Assembly: GCF_002878395.1 (NCBI RefSeq)
Contig: NC_061121.1
Coordinates: forward strand, 13,463,217-13,527,216
Direction of reading: 5' to 3'
DNA: 64,000 bases
Source of the DNA: Capsicum annuum
Taxonomy: Eukaryota > Streptophyta > Magnoliopsida > Solanales > Solanaceae
Positions 35,041 to 46,830 of the stretch are shown here, piece by piece (within the stretch, counting starts at the first letter, position 1; each line of letters opens with the position of its first letter). The notes under the pieces were generated by a model. The model did not search any database. It was not told the origin of the DNA and worked only from the letters and a program-made list of their open reading frames with translations. A program made the translations under genes and the position numbers.

Positions 35041-37198
35041 GTTATTTGAAGAAAAAGAGATAAATAGTATTAGATTTAAGATTATTAGATATCTCTCCTA
35101 ACAATATACAAAAACTTTAAACTATAAAATATATAAATCTCCCCTAACTTCATGAATTTCTACAAAATCATACTTTATCACTTTTGTTCTCTTTATTGGT
35201 ACAAATATTGAAAAGTTTATTCTCAATATTATATGCGTTATGTTAACATCATCACATAATCCAATACCTACTATTCTCTAACTCCAAATATATAATATTT
35301 TTATGAAGAAAGTATTCATTAATTATTCGAAAATGTTTGGCTAAATTTGATTCCTAATCATTTTTTAATAAACAAAAGTTAGTTTTTTTTTCAAATCACT
35401 AACGTGTCCTAGCATATCATCTTATATGATGATCTTGGACCCCCACCCCCTTTTTCACTTCACTCATTCTCTTAGCCTTTACTCAGCGTTCGATATTGAT
35501 AATAAAATCAAATTAAATTTAAATTAACATATTATAGAATATATTTTTGATTATCATGCTTCCAACATTATTTTTTTCATTCTCATAGCTCATTGTGGGT
35601 AAGCTTTTGCCCTTTTATGATGATAAAAGACATTAAGTTGACAAAGAAAAAAAATATATATAATAAAATTTAATTTATAACAAAAATGAAGATGAGCCTT
35701 GGAGTAACAATTGATATCATATGATTGGAAGGTTACACATGCAAGCTATGAAAATAGATTCAGAAATGTTGGGTAAATTACGTATAATTAAATCTTTATA
35801 GTTTGATCCTTATAATTAAATCTTTATAGTTTGATCCTTACCTGAACTCGATATATAATAAAAATTTTAGTGCATCGATCTATTCTCTAGTTTAGAAGAA
35901 AAATGATCTATATCTTGAAATTTATTATTTGACTAATGTCTAAATCAACACAAATGCATGAGTAGGCCAAAGTTTTAAGAGCAAACATTTAATTTCACAA
36001 CATCAAATAAAATTCCAAGACTAGGAGGAAAAAAACTATATGGACACATCATCCACAATAAAAGATTGCCACGTGTAGAAATTCAAACACTTGACTTGTG
36101 TGGGTCCCACCACACCTCAAGGGCCCCACCTACAATAATTTTTGTACAACTTGGGGACCACGTGCTCCATTACCCAATTCCTCGCCGATTCTTCTTTTGC
36201 CTCGCCGGCTAGTTAATCGTTGACTTTGATTGATTGTACCATTGACCAGAGTCAACATCTTTTGGCCACCTAATTTGTAGTACTACCATTATAGTCACCA
36301 AAATAAACCAATTCATATATTCCAACTCCTAAAAGCATTTTATGACTCTTTCCTCTTTCTTTTGGATTTTTCATTCGCTATTAGATACTCATATTAAAAT
36401 GTTAAATAATTTAAATTCGTTGCATAAAAATCATTACAGGTAAACACTTTACAATAAGATCTTTTTATAGTTAAGTTTTGAACTTGTAAAGATTATTTAA
36501 TAGGGAAATATTTATGACTCGAGATCTTTAACTCATATGGAGGGATCTCATTTATTCGACTACGATCTTTGTCGGTGATCTTTTCCTTAATCTTTTGCTC
36601 ATTTTTATTTGTTTTCTGCCTAAAGATCTAACTTTATATTATGTAAAACCCATTTATAGGAAAAAATATCTCTATAATAATTTTTTATTTTCAAAAATTG
36701 AACTTAAAATCTCTGACTAAAAGGAAAGGATCTTATTCTTCTCTTCCATGCACCTTTGTTGTGTCAATGCACTTTCTTTGATTATTGCATGTCTTCTTTA
36801 TATTGCCAAACAAGGCAACAACTCTTTTTCCTAACAAAGGTTATTTTGCAGTTTGCACCATTAAAGGTTGTGATTGTGATAGAATAATGAGACATTTCGA
36901 ATTCAACCTATATATATGAAGGCGTAGAGAGTTACCTAAAGGAAAATGGATAGTGAAATATTCATATGGTGGCCGTAATTAACTTGGAATATTTTTGTAG
37001 TTGTGTTTGTTTTTGTGTTTCGAATTTATTTCAAATATTTTTTCATAAATAAATTGAAAATAAACGGGGCTCTTTATATCCTTTCCTTCAACTCTCATCA
37101 TTATTTTCACTGCAATTTGACATTGTCATATATTGTCATATAACAGTCAAAGTGTTTTCTACATCATTTATTTAATTTCTTATCTTTTAGTAATTAAA
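35041..37198. other. Non-coding DNA
   Basis: No gene. A ~27-bp unit (AATTAAATCTTTATAGTTTG...) is duplicated in tandem at about 35785-35840. 36060-36270 is less AT-rich and has CCACGTGTAG, ACCACGTGCT and several TTGAC words, resembling a promoter, but no coding sequence follows on either side. Confidence 0.4.
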
Positions 37199-38115
37199 GG
37201 GTGTGTTTGGTATGGTGGAAAATATTTTCCATCAAAAATGTTTTCTTGAAAAATATTTTCTGGAAAATAAGTTGGTTTTCTATTTATTTTTTCATGTTTG
37301 GTTGGTGAATGAAAAATATTTTTGAAAAATATTTTATGGTGTTTGGTTGGTGAGTAAAGAATATTTTTTAGAAAAATATTTTCTAGTGTTCGATTGATGA
37401 GTGAAAAAATATTTTTTAGAAAATACTACTATCTGTTAACTAGTATATCAGTGCCTCTAGCAACTCAACAATTTATAAGAACTAATTTAAGTATAACAAA
37501 TAATATCAATATCGAATAGTAAAATATTACAATCACTAAATTTAAGTAACTATTAATTAACAAATATAGGAGACACTTTTTAACATTTTGTTAGGACAAT
37601 CTCAAGATACTACAATTAATAGAAATATAATAGAACGACAAACTTATTCAACCTCGTGAAACAAGTTACATCGATAACAAAATGAAATATGCAATTAACA
37701 AAAGTAACATAAGTAAGTTTTCCTCTATGCATATGAAAATAACAATATATTCAATGAATTGAAAATGGAAAAAATTCGGACTTCATTATTTTTTATTTCA
37801 AACAGTGAAAAATTGAAGCAAAATACAGTGAAAAATATTTTCGAGTAATGTAAATTTTTGAGAAATGTAAATATTTTGAGTCATGTGAATATAAGTGTTG
37901 TTGGGGTGGGAAGAAGAGTGGGAGTGAGGTCATAAGTCACATTTATCATTTTCTGAAAAATGACTTTCCTTAACCCATAAAGAAAGTCATTTTTCATCAA
38001 ACGGTGAAAAATAAATTGTCTTGAAAAATATTTTCTTAAATTTTTGTTGCAACCAAACAAAACAAAACCAAAATATATTTTCTAGAAAATATTTTCCATC
38101 ATACGAAACACACCC
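37199..38115. mobile_element. MITE-like element with TIR GGGTGTGTTTGGTAT, 917 bp
   Basis: Starts GGGTGTGTTTGGTATGGTGG and ends ATCATACGAAACACACCC; the inverted termini extend through GGAAAATATTTTCC. Many internal copies of GAAAAATATTTTC in both orientations make it strongly self-complementary. Only AAA is shared by the immediate flanks, so the superfamily is not assigned. Confidence 0.75.
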
Positions 38116-38695
38116 AAAGTGTTTGGGCAAAATCATGACTAGGGAGAAACAAGAAAAAGTACTCACAATTTTGCCAATTCCTAAAAGATGTTCTGCCTTA
38201 TAATATTATCCTTTTATCCATTTTGTACTATAAAATATTATTTGGATAAGAATAAATATGTTATTTCAAATTTCAAAGTCACGCAAATTAAAACAAGAGC
38301 CAAATGCCGGAAAGATCCATTTCCCTCTCTCTCTCTCTCTTTTTAAATGTGGACCAAATATATATTTTATATAATTTAATATAAGATCCCTTGCATAAAA
38401 AATTCTAATTGTTTTCATTTCTTTCTAGATTCTGGTTGCAAGTTCCCTCAAACTTAATGTCATTCTTCTATTGAAAGTATCGTATACAGGGGTATATATA
38501 CGACTATGGTGCGAAGGAGTGGGGGCGGAATTAGAATTTCAACTAAGAAAATTCAAATTTTAAAGAAAAAATAATTAAAAAGGTTCAACATCTAATATAT
38601 ATACGTTAAAAATAATTTTAATCATACATAAATAGTATAATTTTTTATCAAAAAAGTTCATCCAAACTCTCTTGCCAAAGACTGACTTCGCTTTT
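38116..38695. other. Non-coding DNA
   Basis: Contains a (CT)n run at about 38323-38341. Nothing else recognised. Confidence 0.4.
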
Positions 38696-40014
38696 GACTA
38701 TGATTTATGGAGCATTGGTAGTCAAAGAAATGTTGAAGAGAGAAGAAAGAATATGAAAGTTGTGGAAATAAAGATGTAGAAGATGATGTGTGAATACATT
38801 AGTAAAGATGAGATTAGGTAAAACGAGCATATTCGAGACAAGATAGAATGGCTTTGTTGGAGGACAAGATGCGAAAAACGAGATTGTGATAGTTTAAGGA
38901 TGTGAAAAGAAGATGCATAAATAACCAAATACAAAGGTGTGAGTGATTGACTATAAATAATTTCACTAGAGGTAGAGGTTGATAAGTCGTCAATTTGATA
39001 ACTTACTAGCATTTTTTAAGCTTAAATTATCATGCTTTTTCATTGATTTAATGTTACTTTCTTACTTAATGCTCATTTGTGTAGGTAAAAGTTGAAATGA
39101 GAAGATGAGCAAAGAAACTTGATAAAAATGAGCTAGGAAAAAAGTGAAAGAAAAGAAATGTAAGCAAAAAGAACAAACGCTAAAATTACAGGCTCAGGAG
39201 TCGACCCTTAGTTACCGCAATCGTGGACTGACGGTCGCGATTGCGGTCAATCAACAATTCAACCAAAGGGCAATCGCTATATGACTGTCACGATAGCAGT
39301 ATCGCGATCGTAGTCAAGAGATGGCGATCGCGATAGAGCGGAAAAATTTGAAGGTCATTTTTGTAATATTTGAAAAATATAGAATTAAGGTTCAAACAGG
39401 AGTTTTTAGTTCATTTTTCACACCATTTTCTATCTTACATATTACCCATTAGTTTAGGATTTTGAATTTCTTGGAGCTTGGAGCTTAAATTTGTACTAAT
39501 TTGTGGCAAGAAGTAATTAGAAGAACTCCAAAGTGTAGATTTCGCTTTGTCTATTGAAGATTCATTAGAGTTTAAAGTGTGGTTTGTCCTCTTTTTATTT
39601 TACTTATGAATAACTTAGATGGATATCTTGGTATAGTTGATTTCATTATTGATGTGTTAGATCTACCTCTTGGGGTTATGCTTGATTAAGGTGCAAATGT
39701 GTGCAGGTTGTGATGTATTGGTGTAGATTTTAGTTTGTTGATGATGGATTTCACTATTGCTTGAATTAATTAGTTGAGATTTGTGGGTGAAAGCCCCAGA
39801 CATCCAAAATGGGTTTGATGGGTGAAAATTTCAAACTCTTGAAAGCTCTAAACATCCTTGAAAGAGGGGTTAGGGTAAACTTTTGGAATCCATATCATCC
39901 TTGAAAGAACGATGTGGGAACCAAGGCAACAGTGGACAATTTATAGGCATAGTTTGCTAATATTCACTATCTTAAACATAAGGGTGAGTATGAGATTGAC
40001 TATATCTTGGGTAT

Positions 40015-42402
40015 TGTAATGCCCTGAAATTTCATTTCGAGACCCCACACGGTGTTTAGGGCTACACGTAGCCACACGTAGCCCCAAGCTAACCCTCAGA
40101 GCCAGACACTACTTCAAGGAATTCAATTCAACAATAGTCATGCACAACAAAGAGATATACCATATCGGGTTCAAGAGAAATACTGGAGAATACTAGACTG
40201 TACAACCAAAATATATTGAATGTCTGTACATACCAACCCTTTAGTCTGACAAAGCCTCTATACATCAAAATCAAGGAGTCATTGGGACAAACCCCCAACT
40301 GACTCAAACACTACTGAAAGTCATAACAAAATGATATCACCAAAATATAGACACGGTCCTCGAACCATGAGGACTCACCACTGAGTGAACATAGCTGAGG
40401 CACTCGAATATCACTAACACGGCTGCGGCTGAGTACCTGAACCTACATTATTAGAAAATGTAACCCGTAGGATAATATGTGGGTTAACACTTTGGAATGT
40501 ACTGAGTATGTGGGGGTGCATGCAACAATGTAAATATCATCATCAATTTCATAAAAATATGCATATGTGCAATGATGGCTCACTTGACTTGAGTTTGATT
40601 GAAACATACTTTTCATGATCTCATAGTAAATAAATCATATGATAAAAACCTCATAAATCATCATAAACAACTCAACTCTTCAACTCAAGACTCGGAGTGA
40701 CTCGGTAATTCAAGAAACTCAACTCTTATAGACATGGGAGGTTCTTATAACCGACATAAACCATGTGAGCTACATAGAGTCCAATGTTTTGCCCTCATAA
40801 GGAGAGAACCCCACATTGGCGGGAGCATCGTACTCTTGCCAGGGAGTACAACCTAAATTTCGTGATCACAATCTCATACTCGACCTATGGCCCACAAATA
40901 TCAATATCAATCCTACGGTGGCACATAGTTTCGGGAGAAATACCATATTTTCTGCTCGGTGCTAAATACTACTCCTAGACACAAGCTCAGAACGTGTTAG
41001 AAAATCCACTATAAACATCACAAAGGTCTATCATGAAGACCAAATCAAATCTCTTTCTCATTTATCAAATCATAATCAATTTGTGGATTCCTAACTCGAC
41101 TCGACTCACATCAATCTTTCTCAATATCAAATGTATCAATTCATTAAATCATGACAATATCAATAACTTTGAGGAAATATCAAGACTCATTGTAACAACT
41201 CAATCTCATGAATCAATATACTCGATAATCCAATTTGTCATAAGGAAACTTAAAGCTTGACACATATCTTGAAAGCACTTGAAATATCAACTCATGGTAG
41301 AAATATGAAATTCATAATATTAAATATCAAGTCATAACTTGGGAATTGTAAAATAATCATGTATAACAAAGCTTGAACAATTTATATTCTCATAGTCTCA
41401 TGATGAAGTAATTTAGGTATAAACCCACTTGCAAAATCATGTAAACTCATAATAGAAATCAAAACTTTGGGCACAAGAACGAAAGGATTGCTCTTGTTCA
41501 AAACCCCACATACCTTAATCTTTGAAATTGGATGAATTCTAGTGCTTGAGACTCTATTCGCACTTGTAATACATGATTCTTGAAGCCCACACTATGAGCA
41601 ATTTGATTCTTGAAGAAATCTTGAAGATTTATGGATAATTTTTGAAAGATTATTTTTTCTTGAATGAAACCCTAGATATATCTTCTAGAGAGAATTGGAA
41701 GAGAGAATGAAGAAATTGGGGTTTGAATGGGGATTCTCATATATATAGAGGCCTCCAAAAAATGGGAAAAGACCAAAATACCCTTTCAAAAACATCATTA
41801 AATTACTGAAAAAAATAGCTGACGATATTCGTGACAAGTCATCAGACTTGTGACAAGTTGTCATGAAATGTCGTCACAAAAGGGTGGATTTTATGATTTT
41901 CATCTTAAGGTTGACGACATTTTGTGACAAGCCGTCAAACTTGTGACAAGTCATCACAAAATGTTGGATTTTGTGACTTTTTTCTTATGGTGACGACATT
42001 TTGTGACAATCCATCAGGCTTGTGACAAATCGTCACAAAATGTCGTCACAAAATTTTCAGGCTGATACCCTGGAGTAAAATGGGCATAACTCTTTGCTCT
42101 GATATCGTATTTTGGTAAAATTAGTATCGTTAGAAAGCTAATTCAATTATCTATATTTTGGTAGGTCATGAGCTCAATAATTCATAGTATAACGATAGAT
42201 ATGCTTATTTAAAGTTGAATATGACAATATCCTTCCCAAGAATTTAATCGGTAAGGAATGTTTTGATTCACCTAATCGCTAGGACATTTTTGAGGCCTTA
42301 ATACACATCACCCTTGATCAGAAAACAGCCAAAGCACTATAATTTATTTCTCATGAGCTTGAGTCATGGTTGCACTATTGGTTAGAGTCTCGGGGTATTA
42401 CA
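40015..42402 (-). mobile_element. Solo LTR of a Ty3/gypsy element, 2.39 kb, perfect 5-bp duplication
   Basis: On the minus strand it starts TGTAATACCCCGAGACTC (42402) and ends GAAATTTCAGGGCATTACA (40015). GGTAT flanks it at 40010-40014 and 42403-42407. The terminal repeats TGTAATACCC / GGGCATTACA are inverted as expected. 41820-42056 has three imperfect ~80-bp repeats rich in GTGACAAGTC and CGTCACAAAATG. Del/Tekay-like by length and ends (inference). Confidence 0.9.
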
Positions 42403-42743
42403 GGTATCATCCTAGAAATAAGGATATCCAATTGAGATTTTGGGTGAAATTGTTGGCAACACCCATCAGGTATTTGAAAGAATCCATGGATGAAATTTTT
42501 GATGTTTTGTTGAAAAGCTAACTTTGAAAACCTCTATCCGACTCATGATTAACTTGAATTGGATGCTACTTTGATATATCCGCACGTACTAATTTGCCCC
42601 TAGGAAAGCATAAACCCAAGATTCATTCCTAATTGATTACCCTCTAATTAATTTTAGCTTTAAATTAGTCCCTTAGAAGTCCAAGAATTGCTTTCACATT
42701 CAAAAATATTGAAAACCCCCAAACTATTTTGTACCATAGATTT

Positions 42744-43444
42744 TGATACAAGTATAAAGAGCATAAGGTTTACAAGGTCTTGTAGAAGGTTCAAGCTTCG
42801 GATTGTCAAAGGATCAAGTCTCGGATTTACAAGTGCTGGAAGACTTTTTGGAACCATTACAAAGCCTTGTCCAAATTAAAAAGAGAAGGAGGGATTTCTA
42901 TATCACATAAACGCCTCAACTAAGGGCATTGTGGTCTTTTAAGATCTCCCTTTTACACTCCAAAGGAGCACTCTTCATTAAGGGCATTTTAATCATTGTT
43001 ATGTAATAGTATAAATAAACCTTTTATCTTCCATTTTTATTAGTTTTGAAGAATTGATTGATTGAAACTCAAATTGTATTTTCTTTCCTTAGTGTAGGGC
43101 TTGAAAAAGTCATTGTAGTGTAGGTCTTGGAAAAGACATTGAAACTAGGGTCATCATTGAGTGTGGAATCACTCTTATTGACATTTTGACAAGAAGGGTT
43201 GGGTGCTTGAGGAGTTGATCCCTTTGTGTCCACCTATGAATGAAGTGTTATCCATCAATGGTGAGGTGTGTTTAAGTGTTTAATAGACACTTAGGTACTA
43301 ATCATTACAGTTGCTGTATGTTTCATTACTATCTTTCATTTAATGCAATTTTCTTCTTGTTTCTACTTCATTTTCTCTTTCTTTAGTTGCTGATTTTTAC
43401 TTCTTTAGTCTTGAATTTAGGTTATAGCTTTATTTTAGTTATCA
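42744..43444 (+). repeat. 5' LTR, 701 bp
   Basis: TGATACAAGTATAAAGAGCA at its start and GTTATAGCTTTATTTTAGTT near its end both recur in the 3' LTR. ATAGTATAAATAAACC at about 43007 is a candidate TATA region. Confidence 0.9.
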
Positions 43445-43446
43445 TT

Positions 43447-43459
43447 TGGTATCAGAGCC
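43447..43459 (+). other. Primer-binding site, tRNA-iMet type
   Basis: TGGTATCAGAGCC lies two bases after the LTR end, the standard primer site of many plant LTR retrotransposons. Confidence 0.9.
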
Positions 43460-44668
43460 ATGTATTAGAGTTGTTTCCACAAAATTAAGTCTTGGATCTA
43501 AGAAAATCTCAACAAAAAAGAGTGTAGAAAATCGAAAATCTCACAAAAAAAATCGTAAATCCATTTTTGTGTGTTTGACAGATTTTTAAATCTTAGATCT
43601 ACATGTTTTTGTGTTGTTTTATTGGTTTCAAGTGATAGATTCTTGTTCCCTGGTAGCTAGGGAGTCTAGATCTATATTTGGAACAAGATTTGATTGTTTT
43701 TTAGCTCGATCCGCCATTATTGTGACTTGTTTGAAGCTTTTGGAGGTGAGAACCATTTTGGGTTTGTGTTGGTGACGTGATTTATGGCTGATTTTATGTT
43801 GGTTGTGCTTGTCTTGGGAAAAGAAACTTAGATCTAAAAGAAAAATTAAATTCGGGGTTCATTTACCTAGTGGTCAAACCTTGGTCAATTCTTGAATATT
43901 CATATTGTTCTTCCTCAATCTTATTGAAGAAGAATATTCAAAAGTTCTTGTTTGATCTTAAAATGGGAGGAAAGAGAGTCTACTAGTTGGTCAAGGCAAT
44001 TTCGAAGAAGCTTTCTAGTCTTGCCAAAAGAAGAAAACAACAAAGACCAAAGGAATCTTCAAGTATAATTACAAGTACAAGGGTGGACCAATTCATTTCT
44101 AATCCATTTTGAAGCATGAAAAGGCTTCAAACTTGAATATTTTTCCCTCCAAATGAATTCTCTTCCTTTCCTAAGTGTTGTTTGGCCGAGACAAGAATTT
44201 GATAATTGAAAATTTTGAAAAAGTGACGTCCAATCACAAGCTGTCATGTCATCGCTATATAAACAACCAAATTGAGTTCTAAATTAGATTTCTAAGTTTC
44301 TATTTGTTGTTTCTAGTTTCTTTTGTGTTGATTCTATCACTAATTAGCCAACTAGTAAGTACCTACTAGGTTGATAATTAGTCTTAAGTCCGTTTTGTTC
44401 GCGTCTTTGCTTTTTGTATGCTTTTCTTGTTTTTAAGTCGTAGTAGTTTGTTGGTTCAAGTCCGTGCATCATTTTATTTGAGTTTTATCAAACAAAAATC
44501 GATTTCGGACCAAGGCATATTCACCACTCAATTCACTTACCAAGTATTGTCAAGTATTCAACAATTGTAAGACCAAGTGTGAGGTGAGATCCGAGTGTGA
44601 GTGTGTGAGGTTATTTGAACTAACTTGTTTGTTGTTTTGTAGGTGTTTTATCTTAGGTATCTTGATAA

Positions 44669-46830
44669 TGGAAGGAACAACATCATCCATCTCGGATAAT
44701 TATAGTATTTATACTACCTCGGATCCTTCTGAAAATTTTCATCGGCACCTTGAAGGTCTATGCCAATTGATGATTCAAGCATGCCATCTAAGCCAAATCA
44801 TCTAACCAAGATACTAGCATTTTGCCTAGTATTAGTTCTCCTTGTGTGCAGGTTCAAGATAATATTCTTTCACTGGAGGATTTAAGGAGAGTTCCTCAAG
44901 AACACATGGTTGATGATCAAATGGAGCTTTTGGCTAAGAATTTCAACTTTGGGAAAAATGATAAAGAGGTGATGCAAGGAAGAATTCTTGACAAACTACC
45001 TTGTAATGAGAGCTTCCCAAAGGAACAAATGGGCTGCCATGATCCAAACCTAAGTAAAAGGTAATAATGTTATCTCATACACTCCTATAAACTTAGAATG
45101 TTGTGATGTGGCTAGTAGTATCAAAGTGGATGTAGTTGATGGTTTGCTTGGAGGAGAATTGCATGATTCTTCCCTTTGTAATACCCTTGGTATTGCTAGA
45201 TTGCATGAAGACCAAATTGTTGTTGTAAGTTTACAAGCACTAGTTAATCCTAAAGATGACAAAATTGATTCTTTTCGTAAGAATGATTTGTGTTCATCTA
45301 GTGCTAGCACTTATAACTTGAATAAGGTTCCATTACCAAGTGATAAGAATATTCACACACTAGTTGACCCTTGTGAAAATCAAGGTGAGTCTACATTGGA
45401 ATGTGATTTGCCAATAACTAGTGAGGATGTGAATGATGATCAACCTACTCACGAATGTAGTCCACTACTTGAGCCTATGTGTGGTGTGTTTGATAAGTCT
45501 CAAGTTAGTAATGATGTTGATGGAGTTGATCATGGGATTGGAGATGATTCTTTGAGCATGTTATATGATGAAAGCCATATTGATAGCTTTGTTCGAAGAA
45601 ACCAAGAAAAGGCACAACCGGGTGAAGATGGCCATGAATTGCTTGAATATTTAGAAAACCAGAATTGTGATTGGTCTTGTAAAAATGTTTTTATGTGTGA
45701 TCCCTTGGTTGCTCATGGTGATTTATATCTATGTGGGGATTACTTTCTTAAATTAGAAAGTGATGCATGCTTAGAAATTTTATCTACTTCTTCTTTGAGT
45801 GTTTTCTATGCTGAGCATCCTAGTAGTGATGAACTTGGAACTAGTGAGTACTTTCATAAGCACACCATAGTTGAAGTTGATTTGTGTGACATCTCTCTCC
45901 ACTCTCTATTTATCTTTAATGATGTGTATGTTATTGTAGAGAGTATGTCTTTTAGATTGGGTGAAGCCTATGGGGAAAAAGAGTGTTGCCTAGATCAATG
46001 TCTAAGGCCACTCTTTCCATTTGACCTCGGTGCAGAATGTGGATATGATGATGTTGGCACAACCACCTTGTTGCTTGGTCTACATGACAAATAAAGTATT
46101 ATTCTTGAAAATCCGAAGGCAAAAGTGTCATTATCGTCTTGGGATAATGTTTCTAAATGTGCATTCTTACTTGACACATTTGTGCTTGAATTAAGTAAAT
46201 CCCAACTTGTGGATGCCAAGTTGATGTTTTACTTGAGGGGAAGAAGTCATATGTGCTTAATTGATTTAATTCCATCTTTGTGTGCCTTATGTGCTATATC
46301 TTTTGGACCAAGTGACCCTCTTGTAGATGATAGCACCTTGGGTGATGTCTTCACACATGATTCCTTCCTATATTACCTCTTTACCTATGATAATAACTAT
46401 GTTAATTTTGAATTGGTATTATGTAGAGGTAGTAAGTTTGGTGGCTGGTTTCCTTGCTTGAATGATGATAATTGTGAGTTTGGTAGCCTAGTGAAAGGAG
46501 TGGGTCACCTCAGATTAACCCCTTGTCTTCTACTCTCATTTGACCCCAGAATACTTTTGAGTTGTGAAAGGTGTAGTTTCGGTTCATACTCAATTTCTTT
46601 TGATGTTTGTACCATCCACTACTTTATACCCCTTTATGCAAAGCTTTTCATGTCAAATTTTAAAGATATGTGGGTGTATGTCAAGTGTGAGCAACCATGG
46701 GTTGATGATATGAGTGTGGTACTAATACTAACCCTACCAAGAGGATTGCGTGCTTGTTTTGCTCTCTCTTTGGTTTTGCAAGATCTGAATTTGAGGACAA
46801 ATTCCTTTCAAGATGGAGAGGATGATACAA
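44669..46830 (+). pseudogene. Unrecognised retrotransposon-borne protein, ~700 codons, broken
   Basis: I do not recognise a domain. The reading starts near 44669 (MEGTTSSISDNYSIY), shifts frame, is open at 44822-45064 (ending CHDPNLSKR), shifts again, and is then open as NNVISYTPINLECCDV... from 45063 to 46094. A single TAA at 46092 interrupts it and the same frame continues to 46958, past the LTR border. The product is acidic, rich in Asp, Cys, Leu and Ser, with no Cys/His knuckle, no DDE, DTG or YxDD motif and no obvious membrane anchor. Its end, LNLRTNSFQDGEDD just before the 3' LTR, recalls the end of pol in related Solanaceae gypsy elements (from memory). It may be an adopted or strongly diverged coding segment. 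Confidence 0.6.

Noticed and set aside
36060..36270. Promoter-like region with G-box and W-box words
   Set aside because: No gene adjoins it on either strand; kept only as a comment.
38722..39012. 96-codon minus frame rich in Ser, Leu and Ile
   Set aside because: Antisense to the LINE fragment on +, whose residues match the LINE C-terminal region.
39200..42060. CRISPR-like array in the repeat islands
   Set aside because: Repeats are irregular, lie within plant LTRs and have no unique spacers.
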